Part shown: in pieces, positions 24,493 to 36,356 of the stretch
How the letters are laid out: each line of letters opens with the position of its first letter
Position numbering within the stretch: the stretch's first letter is position 1
Assembly: GCA_003117195.1 (NCBI GenBank)
Contig: BDSI01000030.1
Span: 64,501 to 128,500, forward strand
Reading direction: 5' to 3'
Length of the DNA: 64,000 bases
Source of the DNA: Eudorina sp. 2006-703-Eu-15
Lineage: Eukaryota > Chlorophyta > Chlorophyceae > Chlamydomonadales > Volvocaceae
The notes under the pieces: model-generated
Databases searched by the model: none
What the model saw: only the letters and a program-made list of their open reading frames with translations
What the model was told of the DNA's origin: nothing
Translations under genes and position numbers: made by a program

Positions 24493-26022
24493 CTGCCGAA
24501 GCCTCCTCGCTAACCCCGCACAAGCCTCACTGCTCCTCCCCTCGCATCTCATCCACAGCAACCGTGGAAGGTTGCCGGCCCCTTCCACGGTCCCCAAGGC
24601 GCCATGGCGGCGGGAAGCCCGCCAGATGTCCCAGGGACAACCACAGACCCCATCTCCCAACCTGATTTCGTGATGTGCAATCAGATCCGCAATGCGTGAC
24701 GCGCTGCGATGCCCCTCCTGCGCGCCTCCTCCCCCTCGCCCCCCTCGCACCGCCACACGACCACCACTACAACAGGCCCACATCTCGAGCTGCCAGCAGC
24801 GCCCCTGCCGGATGCCGTACGATATGGGCTGCAAGATGGTCTCGTCACTCGGAAATGAAAACAAGGACGGACACTGAAAATGAGGTCATGGCACCCCCGC
24901 GTTGCATCGGCGGTCGGGATGCCGGACGGCGTTGCGCCGTACAGCTTCGTACAGCTCCGTACATCGCCAATTCGCCATGTACGGTACCTATTACCCCTTC
25001 GAGCTCAGTGGCCTCACAAGTGTGGGGTTCGAGTGGCAAGCCCGCACACCCACACGGGGGACTGCATTTGGCAGCGGTTATTGTACCACGCCCCACGCCC
25101 CACTTGGTTGATATAAGAAAAGGTTCGGGGGTCACAAACCCGCAACAACGAAGGGCTCCCGGTGCGGGACCCGGGGTCATCAGCGTCCCGAGCTCCGAGC
25201 AAACAAACAAAAATGGCGGCGCGTCATCCACAGTCCTCGCTCTGTGTCGTCCCCAGTCCCCAGCCACCGGACAGGAGTTTGTTTGACTGGCTGCATGAGA
25301 TGGCGCCCTCGGAAAGTGCGCGGCACTGCTGAGCTGCAGCCTTCCGGGCCCTGCCTGGTCATGTCATGAGGTGAGCCTTCGACAAATCGACAGATCGCGA
25401 CACACACGGAGGGATGGACCGACCACCCAGCTGCGATCGTACACCACCACCGCACGTGAAGGGTTCAAGACAGGCAGGCTTGTCGACCCCATGTTGCAAG
25501 TACGACAAGTACAGCATGTACGGGACACGTGTCATGTTCCGGACCGTCAACGGACGTCCCGACCATGCCAGCCCCGTTCGCTCTAGGGGCCTTCAAGCCT
25601 CAACTCACTAGAGGCCCCCTCTCCAGCCTGCACTACACGATACCACACCACACCACACTGCACCGCAGCCGGACCACACCGCCACCGACGAGCATGCCAA
25701 GTTGCGCCTCACACCCAAAACCCAACGCCCAACACCCAATGCCCAACAGGCGCTCGACGTCAGCCAGGGGTACATACCTCGGCCTGCCCGCGGCGCATGC
25801 GGTTCTGCGCCGAATGAAATCGCGCACCCACCCGAGGCATCGAGTCAGACAGCTGGTTGCCCGATTGGCATCGGGGGCCGGTTGCGTGGGCTTCCGCGCA
25901 GCCATCCATGGCCGATTCGACCCGGCGTGCCCATCGAGAGGGGTTAGGAGGAACGTAGCCATCGAAAGGGGCTACCGTAGGCCCCCGTCCGGGTGCTCCT
26001 GTAAAGGCTAAGGGGTTTAAGT

Positions 26023-26132
26023 GCCACGTCAGGGCCACGTCAGGGCCACGTCAGGGCCACGTCAGGGCCACGTCAGGGCCACGTCAGGGCCACGTCAGGG
26101 CCACGTCAGGGCCACGTCAGGGCCACGTCAGG
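26023..26132. repeat. 11-bp minisatellite, about ten copies
   Basis: Ten head-to-tail copies of GCCACGTCAGG. Each contains CACGTCA, which resembles an ACGT-core bZIP site, but nothing here shows that it is regulatory. Confidence 0.95.
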
Positions 26133-26473
26133 GCCAGTGCCAGGGTTCACCAAGGGTACATCCCGGCGCCCGGGGCGCCAACTGGACTACCCCGCCCTCC
26201 GCGCCTGCCAGCCATGTCGCCTCTTGCGCCGGATCGGAGCAGACGACACGACCACGCCGCACATCTGAATGCCATCGGCGGGGGCACAAGCTCCCCGTCT
26301 CCGTCTCTCGCGGTCGGGGGTCGGAACGTCGGATACGGGTACACATGCCTAGGGGGAGACAGTGTGTGCTCCGGCGGCCTTCTCCGTTAGGGCTGGGTTA
26401 GGGATCCTAGGGCATTTCGGGGAGCCTCGGGGGTCGCCCAGCCCCACTCAGAAATGAAATGATTCACATGCCG

Positions 26474-26516
26474 CCCGCGGCGCGGCGCGGCGCACCGCGC
26501 CGCGCCGCGCCGCGCC
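26474..26516. repeat. GC-only inverted repeat (hairpin)
   Basis: A run of CGGCGCGGCG is followed, after a short loop including CA, by CCGCGCCGCGCCGCGCC, its near reverse complement. It could form a long GC hairpin about 230 nt past the ABC1K stop on the minus strand. Confidence 0.7.
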
Positions 26517-26744
26517 CATACACACAATCACGCACTCAACACAGTTTCTTGCACACACACTCAACACACACGCGGGCAGGTTTCATACCTAAACACTCAG
26601 CACACACGGCACGTGTCACTGGCCCCGGCATGGGTGCGCACCTCGACGGATCGCCCAGCCCGCACACCATCACACCCGTCACAACGCAGCACACCACGTC
26701 CCGTCCTGTGATGGGTCCAGCCCTCAGAACTCAACCCTCGGCAA

Positions 26745-29306
26745 TCAACCGAGGCCGTTGACAATCTTGCGTCCGATCCGACTCAGCCCCTCCTTCACCG
26801 ACTGGATACCGCTCGGCCGCTGATGGCGGGTCGCGGCGGCGTTCCCGGCGGCGCCGGCGCCGCCGGAAGCGGAACCGGCTGTGGACGTCGCCGGCGTCGA
26901 CGTCGGAAGCGACGGGAACATGGGCGGCGACACCGACATGGGCAGCGGCGGCGCCGCCGCCGCCGCCACGGGGGTCTGCGGCGACGCCGCCAGCGTGGCT
27001 GCCGCCATTGCCGGATAAAGGTGCTGCTGCTGCTGCTGTTGTTGCTGCTGTTGCTGCTGTTGCTGCTGCAGCCCGATGGATGTCTCGCTGCCAGGCTGAC
27101 TCATTTTCTGCTGACGTGCAAGCCACATCCTGTACAACAAGCACACACGCACGTACTACATAGTCAGTTCTTGCCGTACTATCTCCGTACATGCCCCAGC
27201 TCCAAAGCCAGATCCCTGTTTGCACAGCGCACCGGTGGCGGCGCGACTGTCCTGCCAGTGTCCCCTGCCAGTTGTTTATCTGTCACTTCTCGTAAGTTGC
27301 AGCTCATTTCGTACATACCGTAGGAATGGGTGGTTCGGGCGGTTTTCTCGCTCAAAACACACACGCACACACACAATGCGTGATGGAAATATTGATGCAT
27401 GGAACCGTACGACACGAAGGGTTGCAAAGTACGGCAACTACGTACCCGTAGTCCTCGTCCGACTGAAGCAGCATGCCGTCCGCCGTACGACGCTGTCCCG
27501 CCATCCCCGCCGCCGCCGCGCCATCCGCCACCGCCGCGCCCGACGGCCCCGTCGGCGCCGCCACGGCCGCCGCCGCCGCCGCCGCGGCAGTCGAGAGCAT
27601 TTCTGCTGACCCACGGGCAGAGGTCCCGCCGAGCTCTGATCTCGTGTCAGCACCGCCGCCCGAAACGTTCGCGTTGGGAAACTGAAGTTGGCCTTGCGGA
27701 TTCACGAAGGGGTTTGGAAATAAGTTTTGGAGCTGGTTGCCGGGCGGTTGGTGATGACCCAGGGGTCGGATTGCCGGGAAACCAGAGTTGGCGGGCGCCG
27801 GCTCGATCTCCGTCACGACACCCTGTCCCGTCGGCGCCGACGCGGCCGCGGCGGCGGCCGCGCCGACACCACCGCCGCCTCCGCCGCCACCGTCACCGCC
27901 GCCGTTGCCGCCCGCTCTGGCCCGCGTCGGCAGCACCAAGGGCGGAATCGGAGGCAGCAACGCGGGGAAATGGACAGGGATGGTGGATGGATCTACGCTC
28001 GGGAGTTGTGGCAGCGCGCTGGCGCCGCCAACGCCGTGCACGCTGCCGCCGCCGGTGCCGCCGCCGCCGTAGCCACTACCGCTGCCGTAGCCACTACCGC
28101 CGCCGGTACTGACACCGCCGACGCCACCGCCGACGCCACCAACGCCGCCGGCAATGCCACCGCCGGTACTGCCATCGCCAACGCCGCCAACGTTGCCGCC
28201 AGTGCTGCCGCCGCCACCACCGCCGCCAGTACTGCCACCGCCGCCGCCGTTGCCACCGGCCCCGGAACGCATCCCCGGGGGTAGGAACATCGCGGGAGCT
28301 GCCGTACTGCCACCGCCGGTGGCACGCCCCGCCCGTTTGGATACCAGGTTATCGCTTCCATGCACGCTGCCTCCGCCGGCGGAGGCGCTGCCGGCACGGC
28401 TGCCGTGGCTGCGGCCATGGCTGTGGCCTCCGCCGGCGCCTCCGCCGACGATCATAGCGCCAGGGAGGTTTCCGCCGATGGCGGCGCCGGCGGCGCCGTT
28501 GGGCATGATAGTCGGGTAAGCACCGGCACCAAGACCGGCGGCGGTGACGGCGGCGGCGGCGGCGGCGGCGGCGGCAGCGCCGCCGCTGGTGCCGTCACCG
28601 CCGGCCGCCGCCGCCGGCGCCGTTGTCTGCGGAGCCAGTTTGCGAGTGGTCTCCAGGAGCGCACGTGCCTGCGAGTGTCGTACGTGTCGTACGTGTCGTA
28701 CATGTCGTACAAAGAGACGACGGGACACATGCACAAGGACGACGTAAGATAAGAGCACACATCACCCGAGTGGCGTGGGAAGAGCAAAGGCTGCTCTGTA
28801 CGACATCGAGTTCTTCGAGTATTGGTCATTGGGGCCCGTCCAAACCCGCAATCCCCGGGTCGGCACTGTCGTACAAGCGGCGCAAGATGGGCTGGCGGCA
28901 GTGCAAAGCACCCGACTGGGCCAAGAGTCAGAGGGTTTCGATGCCAATACGTGTCGTCGTACATGTGTACGTACATGTACAGTCGAACATCTAAGAAGCC
29001 CTTTACCTGCGCAACAAGGTCCATCGCTGCTGGGGCGCCTCCGGTCGCTGACGTCAGCGTCGGAGTCGGCGCCGCCGGAAGAGTCGCCGGGATGGACTGC
29101 TGCGGCGTCGCCGCGCCCGGCGTCGACGTCCCCGGCGTCGCCGCCGCCGCCGCCGCCGCCGCCGTGGCGCCCCGCGGCGGGCTCATGCTTGGGGACCTCG
29201 AAGGGGTCGCCCGCTGCTGTAGCAGCTGTAGCTGTTGCTGTAGCTGCTCCAGTTGCTGCTGCTGCGCCCGAAGGAAGTCGGAGGAGGAGGCTGTGGCAGC
29301 CGCCGA

Positions 29307-29355
<49 letters not shown>

Positions 29356-32300
29356 AACGACGGCGACGGCACGGGACGAGCCCCTGGTGGCGGCGGCGGG
29401 AGCGGGAGCGGCGGAATCCCACTGCCGTGTGTTCCGGAGCCGGTCAACGCCGACGGACCGGACGGAGGGCGGGGCTGGGAGCCCAAAGGCTGTGGGCCCG
29501 CACCCAGCTGCTGCTGGAGACCCCGTTGCGACCCCTACAAAGACATTTTCAAGCCAGCGTTGACATTAGCGGATATTGAATTAGTTAATAATGTGCTACA
29601 CTATTACATTCAAGGTAAGAAGACAAGAGGTGAAGGGTCCAAAAGGAGAATATAATATTCAGTCAATAAGGTTTTTTTTATGAATTAGATGCATCGCGAC
29701 ATGTGCCCAGACCGCACATCATATTGTTGCCGTACACACCGTACAAGGGCGGCGTACGGTGTATACGGCAACAACATGATGCGGTACTTTCACTCCGTAC
29801 TGGGTAACGGGAGTCACTCCTGACCAGACGGGAAGAAGTCGAATCACGCACCGCCGCCATTTCGTGAGCCCCGTGCAGTTGCCGTACTTCCTCGTGCGGT
29901 GCTTTCTCCCTGCCGTACGTTCCCCGTACAGGACCCTTTCACGCGCTTTGCCCCGCTGGAGCACCTCAAATGTGTCCTTCACATGGCAACTCCAGTCTGC
30001 TACAGCCTGCTACAGACCCCTCATGCCTGATGTGGCTGTAGCTCCTGTGCAGGGGTCTCCCGATTGCAGCCGAAGGGGCTGCAGCGCTACACTAAAACAC
30101 TTCGCCCTGCCCCGCCCCGACACGGGTTACACGGGTATCCGTAACGGTAACGGTAACGGTACGGCAGCCCCCTACCCACCGCCCTAGGTGGCGAAGATGA
30201 AACGGAGTCGCGGAAGGTGATGCCATCGGCGGTGGCTGCAGCAAGCTGCTGGACACGCTCCACAAGCCGCGCCGTCATCTCGTCCAGTTCCTCGTCGTCG
30301 GCCGTAGCGCCTGCGGCGATGCGAGGAGCAGCGGCGGCGGCTGCGGCGGCGGCCGCGGCGGCGGAATCGCCGCTGCCGGCGCTGCTGCGCCCCATCGAGG
30401 CGGCGGCGTTTAAGCTCTGCTGCTGCGAGGTCACGAGCGCGGGGATGGCGGGCGACGCGGCGGGCGCCGCGACGGCGGGCGCCGCGACGGGCGCCGTACC
30501 AACACCGTCCGCCATCGAGGAGAAGCGACTCGTCCCGGCAGACAGCGGTCCGGCGGCGCCTGTACTGCCGCCTGCTGTACCTGCCGTACCCGCCATTGGC
30601 GAAAATGGCGGCGGCGCGGCCCACGGCGCCGTCGAGGCGACCGACAACGCGGGACCGGCTCGAGTGGCCCCCGTCAGCCGGAGGCCGTTGTCGGCGTCGG
30701 GGCCCGAGCCCTTCGCGGCGAGCGGCGACGGCCCCATCGCCGCGAGCGGCGACGGCGACGGCGCGGCCCCCACGGACGGTAACATCGAATGCTTCGACGG
30801 ACCCTTCGATGACGACAGCGACGGCCCGCCCGCCAAGGCCCCCTCGATGGCGGGCGGACCCGGGATGCCGCTGCCGTACCCGAACCGGGAGCTCAACGGC
30901 GCGAGCGGCCGTACCGGCATCGGCGAGTGGATGATGCCGGCGGCGGCGGCGGCGGCGCCCGGCCGCGCCGCCGGAAGTGCGGGCGGCGTCACCGTCACCG
31001 ACGACGTCGGCGATTCCGCCGTCGTCGACGACGGCGACAAAAGGCCTGCGATCTCCGCCGCCGCCGCCGCCGTACCTCCCGTACTTGCCGTACCAGCAAG
31101 CCCCGACGAGGACGTCACCGCCGGGGATCCGTTGCGCCTCCGTCGCGCCTCCGCCGCTTCCCGCTCTGCGCGTTTCCGCGCCTCCGCCTCCTCCCGTTCC
31201 GCCTGCCGTCGAGCGTTACTCGCCTCAATCTCCGCCCGCTTCCGTGCCTCGCGCTCTTCCCGCTCCGCGCGTTTCCGCGCCTCCGCCTGCTCTCGCGCCT
31301 CCCGCTGCCTCGCCTCCTTCGCCTCGCGCTCCTCCCGCTTCCGCCTGTTCGCTGCATCCGACTCCGCCCGCCGCCGCGCCTCCTCCTCCCGCTTCGCCGC
31401 CGCCGCCGCCACCGCGCGCTCCCGCCGCGCCTCCTCCGCCGCGGCCCTGTCCGCGGCACCGCCGCCGACGCCGCCGGCAGAGCCACGCCGGCTGCCGCTG
31501 GCGCTTCCACCGCCGCCGAGGCGTGCGGCCGCCGCCACCACCGCCGCCGCGACGGCCGGCGACGGCAGGGCGCCGCCGGAGGCCGCAGCGAAGTCGCCGC
31601 CGACGCCGAAGTCCATAGAGTCCAGGGGATCGACCGCTGCCAGGTCCGCGGCCATCTGGGCTGCCGTATCTGGTGCGATAACGTCAGCCGCAGGGCCCAG
31701 CAGAGGACTGTGGTACACGGGTGTGAGGTCTGCCAAGACCTGGGGCGAAACATGGCAGGTGGGTGGGCAACTTTTTTAGTGGATAAATCAGCAGGGTTGG
31801 GGTTTTACAGGGTTTCATTAACGTTGAGGTCGACACCCATGTGGTCAATAAGCGTGAAGGAGCAAGGGCCTCCCCCCCTTGGCCGAGGGTTGCCCTTGGT
31901 TTGGAGGGTTGGGTTCCGTGCCCGCTGGGCAGCCGTGCCGTACAGTACCGTACAGTGCCGTACAGTGCCGTGCAGTGCCGTACAGTGCCGTACCTGCAGC
32001 GCCAGCGGCCTCCACAGCTGCGCGGATGACACGTCCACTTGCAGCGAACTGAGCAACCCGCGCAGGAGGGTGATCACGCGCATGATCATGAAGAGGTCCT
32101 GCGGAAGAGAGGGCACCTTGGCGGATCTGCCGTACAGAGTCGTACAACCGTATCAACCGGGCGCGTACGACGGAGGCGCGGCGGCAAGGACGAGGAGCGG
32201 GGGGGATGACAGGGAAGGCGGGAGGGGGTTTCAAGGTCAGGTGCAGCGGAGGGAGCAGCACAAACCGGCGGGTTTCATTCCCAATTGACACCTACGAAAC

Positions 32301-33544
32301 AAACAGACACGATAAGCCATGCACAGGCGCGCCCGTGGGAGAATCTTCGCCATTACTGCATAGTGCATCCACCATACGAACAAACGTGCTGTACACGTGT
32401 CGTACACCTGTTGTACACGTGCCCCCCAACCCGCGGCACACACACCTGAACTCATGCGCCTCCGGATCCATCGGGCCCATGTGCGCCTCCGGGAAGTCCA
32501 TCCGGGTGTCGAACAGGATGTACGACGCCACGGCCGCGAACTCGTCCGAGCAGTTGGCCACCACCAGCCCCAGCTCACCAGCCACCGCCAGCACCAGGTC
32601 ATCGTCGCGGACCTGTACGGCATACACGACGACACAAGCAGGACATGTACGACATGTGTGTGTATGTGTGTATGAGTGTGTGCGCGTGCACGTGACAGGT
32701 CCGTCCGGGACAGGTCCGTCCGACGATCCGGGTCGGCGAATCCCTGCCGTACAGCCAACGGGGAACACCCCGCCCCGTCCCGCCCCGCCCCCGCCACCCT
32801 TACCGCCATGGCTGCCACGAGCATCGCATACCGAGCCCTGGAGGCCGCAGAGAGCTGCTTGGCCTGTGGAAGAAAAAGGAGGCGAGGAGGGCATTGAGAA
32901 GGGGAGCAGGGGAGGGAAGGGGATGTTGGAAATCTGTAGGAGTTCATGATGAAGTAAAAAGGTGCAAGGGAAAAAGGGTGCAAGGGAAAGGAAAGGAGAG
33001 GGGGGCCCCGAGCGGCACGGGCCGCGTCAGAGTGGAATGCTAGCTGAGACTTATGCAGGCGAGGGCGTGGTGGTGAACGCCCCTAACCCCACGCCACCCG
33101 CACTCCCTTTTCCCTCCGATTCTTCCAACCTTCCAACCCCCTCACACGACTAAACCCTAGTTCCCCAACACCGCCCTGGCACCCCTTACCCCCCACACCT
33201 CCTAGCCTTTCCCCCCTCCCCACTCCACACCGCCTCGTCCGTTCGCAACCTGCGCCCACAGGAGGCCCGCTCATAGTACCCGGTCGGCGGCGCCGCTAAG
33301 CCTCGCCACACCGCTGAAACCCCCCAGCGCCCACCGCCATCCTTTTGCAGCTCTCCATGTTTTCCATATCTTTGCTCAAGCTCGCTATAAACACAAACAT
33401 CTTTCAACTTTTGTACAATTTCCGTACTTGTCGTACTGCTCTTATCGTCCACACGGGCCTCCCACCCGCCCCTCCTGGGGCCCCTAGCTCTCCTTACCTG
33501 ACCGAAATCCAGCAGCGCCACCTGCAGATCGTCCGTGTCGTACG

Positions 33545-33576
<32 letters not shown>

Positions 33577-36322
33577 GGGGGGCCCCAGCCCCCGTCCTCG
33601 CCCGCGGCTCCGGCGCCGCCACCGGCACTCGCGAACGCGTCGTCCAAATTGACCCGTGGGTCCATCGGAGCCGCCGCCGCCGCCGCCAATCCGGACGGCG
33701 CACGGCGCCGGCGCATCGCAAGCACATTACCGGGATGCCTGCGGCGAGTGAACGCGGGCGGGCGGTTCCGACGGGACGGACGGCGGGACGCCGCGCGGGG
33801 AGGGGGGGGTGTAAGACAGCCCACTCACAATTTTGAAAATATTTGATCTACCAGTAGGCGTTCTGACACTTTCGGATTGCATCTATGCATCCGCGGAGTT
33901 ATGCGCCCAAATGACTGACAGATGCGCGCGGCAGGTGCCCCCGGATCCGATCCACGGAAGGAGGGATTAAACGCCCATTTTCGACGCGGTCTCATACCCC
34001 CGCTGGCGGCTGGTTCAGGACCGGCCCGCGATGGCTGTCAGAAGGGTGTGAGTTTGACTGATGTGTGCGTTTCGCGATGTGCGCGTGCAGTGATGTGTGC
34101 GTTTAGCGATGTGTTTAGATAAGAGACCCGCCCGACCGTTTCGCGGTTTGGGGGCGTGCGTTGATGTCACTCACGGGTCGCTGTGGAAGAGACCGTCCCG
34201 CAGGATCATGACGCCGTACGCCAGGATGAGTGACGTCATCAGACCGTGCCGTACAGCCTGCCGGGACGGGACGTTGAGGCGGTGGTGGAGAGACGGGATG
34301 TGGTAGGGAAGCAACTCATGGGGGCGCTGGGTTGGGGGGTTGCGGCTGAGTGTGGGGCTCATGGCCCCGCCCCCTGGGAGACCCGATCCAGGGAGGGACC
34401 CTCCCTCCCTTCCGTGCCTATCCCTGCCACCATATCCTGCGAACACCCCTTACCCACTCCTGCACTCCTACCCCACCCCTCCCCAGCCCGCCCTGCCTAA
34501 GTGACCTGTCTGGCTTGACTCTCCCCTTTCTTCCCCCCATCCCTCCGCGAATCCCTCCGCGCGCATATCTAGGGTTCAGGGTTCAGGATGTCATGTAGTC
34601 CCTTCACATCACATCACATGTTAATCCTGTATCACCTGTCAAGATGGACTCACCCCATCACGTTTCTTACATACACCCACACACGGAAACCATACACACT
34701 CTCACACGCACACGCACACCGGGCATTGGGTGTACTTTATTCGTATACGGGCAATTCTGTGGGCACTTCTCTGCCCCCTGCATGTCACGCACACCTGCCC
34801 TGCCTTGCCTGAGTAACACACACACAAACACACCGCATCCGTCCGGCTCCCCCTCCCCCGCCATGCTTGTCCCGTAATGCCTGGGCTGTCTTCACTTTCA
34901 GACCCACCAGATCCATGCCCGCGATGTCGAGCAGCGGCACCCCGTCCAGGTACTCCATCGTCAGCACCCGCCCGCAGCTGTGCGACGGCACCATCCGCGG
35001 CACCACCACCCGCCGCAGCGCAGGGAACGACTCCGCGGCGCGCGCCAGGGAGGTCCGGATCGCGGCCGCCACGCGGGCCTCCCGCGCAAAGTCAAACTCC
35101 AGGGGCACCTGCACGTTGTACTCGCGGATCAGCGAGCCGTGGTCGAACCCCAGTTCGAGCCCCGCCGCCGACATTATGCTCGACAGCGCCGACAGGTTGG
35201 CGAGGTCGGAGCGCATCATGCGGCGCGCGGCGCCGTGTTGGACCTTCACTACCACGGGGCGGCCGTCGGGCAAGGTGCCGCGGTGGACCTGGAGGGAGGT
35301 GGGAGGGCGGTTGGGGGTGTGGGGTGTGTGGAGTGGGGTGTGTGGGAGGCCGATGGGGGAATGGGGCGGCAGTCACAGCGCGTGGGACAGGGCGGGCGGG
35401 CGGGCGGCGCGGGCCCCGATCGGCGGGACCCAAACCTTACCACTGATTTGGTGACAGTCAGTCCCTGTCGGGGCAAGAACTCATAATCTACGGACCCCAA
35501 CCCCAATCTCAAACACCAAACCCCATCCCCAACCCAACCCAACCCCAACCCCCAACCCCCCAATCCCCCAGCCCCCAACCTGGGCAATGGTCGCTGAGGC
35601 CAGCGGGAAGGGATCCACATCCAGGAAGAGGTCCTCGGGCGCGGCGCCCAGCTCGGACTTGATCGTACGGCGTACGACACGGTACGGCGCCGGCGGCAGG
35701 CGGTCCAGCAGGCGGCTGAGCGACTCGGTGTACGGCTGTGGCAGCATGTCGGTCTTGCTCGCCAGGATCTGACCCAGCTTCAGATAGAAGCCCTGTGGAG
35801 TGGGATCCATTGAGGGGAGGGATTAGAGCAGGGGAGGGGATCCAGGGAGGGGGTCAGCGCAAGGGAGGGGATATCCCCCGGGTCATCCCAACCATCCCAG
35901 CAGCCTCTGTCCGTGGGTCAATAAATCCCCACACCTCCTGACCCCCGACCCGAAACCCCCCTCCCCCTTGCGAGTTGCGACGGGTCCGCCGTGCCCCGCG
36001 CCCGCCTTCATCATCACCGCGACCTTCCTCCGTCGGTCTGTCGTACGCACCTTGAGGTCCGCCAGCATGTCAAAGATGGCCCCCGCGCCCCACTCGTGCT
36101 GCCGCTGCCACACCTCCTCCGCCGTGTCGTACTGGCCCCTCGCCGCCAGGGCGCCGGCTTTCTTGGAGGCCAGGAGGTACCTGTACGGCGGTGCCGGGTA
36201 ACGGGGTTGCCCGGCAGCAGCGGGTTTAGAGGGGGGTGTGTTAGCTGTGTGGAGAAAAGCTGAGCCGCGAATAAGCAGAACCGTGTCCAGCAATGCAACC
36301 GACGACTGAGACCGAGACCGAG

Positions 36323-36356
<34 letters not shown>

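Larger units (their letters stand above)
23022..26744. other. intergenic stretch between F-box gene start and ABC1K stop
   Basis: The first ~1 kb is comparatively AT-rich and is the F-box/WD upstream region. From about 24000 the sequence is dense in GTAC words (GTACGG, CCGTAC, GTACAG). No ORF shows recognisable motifs; two frames near 23710-24024 were inspected and lack splice partners. It also carries a repeat shared with 40394, an 11-bp minisatellite and a GC hairpin, listed separately. Confidence 0.5.

Noticed and set aside
29540..29655. Retroelement coding fragment
   Set aside because: The peptide is only about 35 residues, has no catalytic motif, and AT-rich DNA can stay open by chance. 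Kept only as a finding about composition.
30217..31779. 520-codon open frame on the plus strand
   Set aside because: It is antisense to ABC1K exon 12 and consists of Ala/Ser/Arg repeats produced by the GC-rich coding strand opposite. The minus frame has phase-matched splice sites and a coiled coil.
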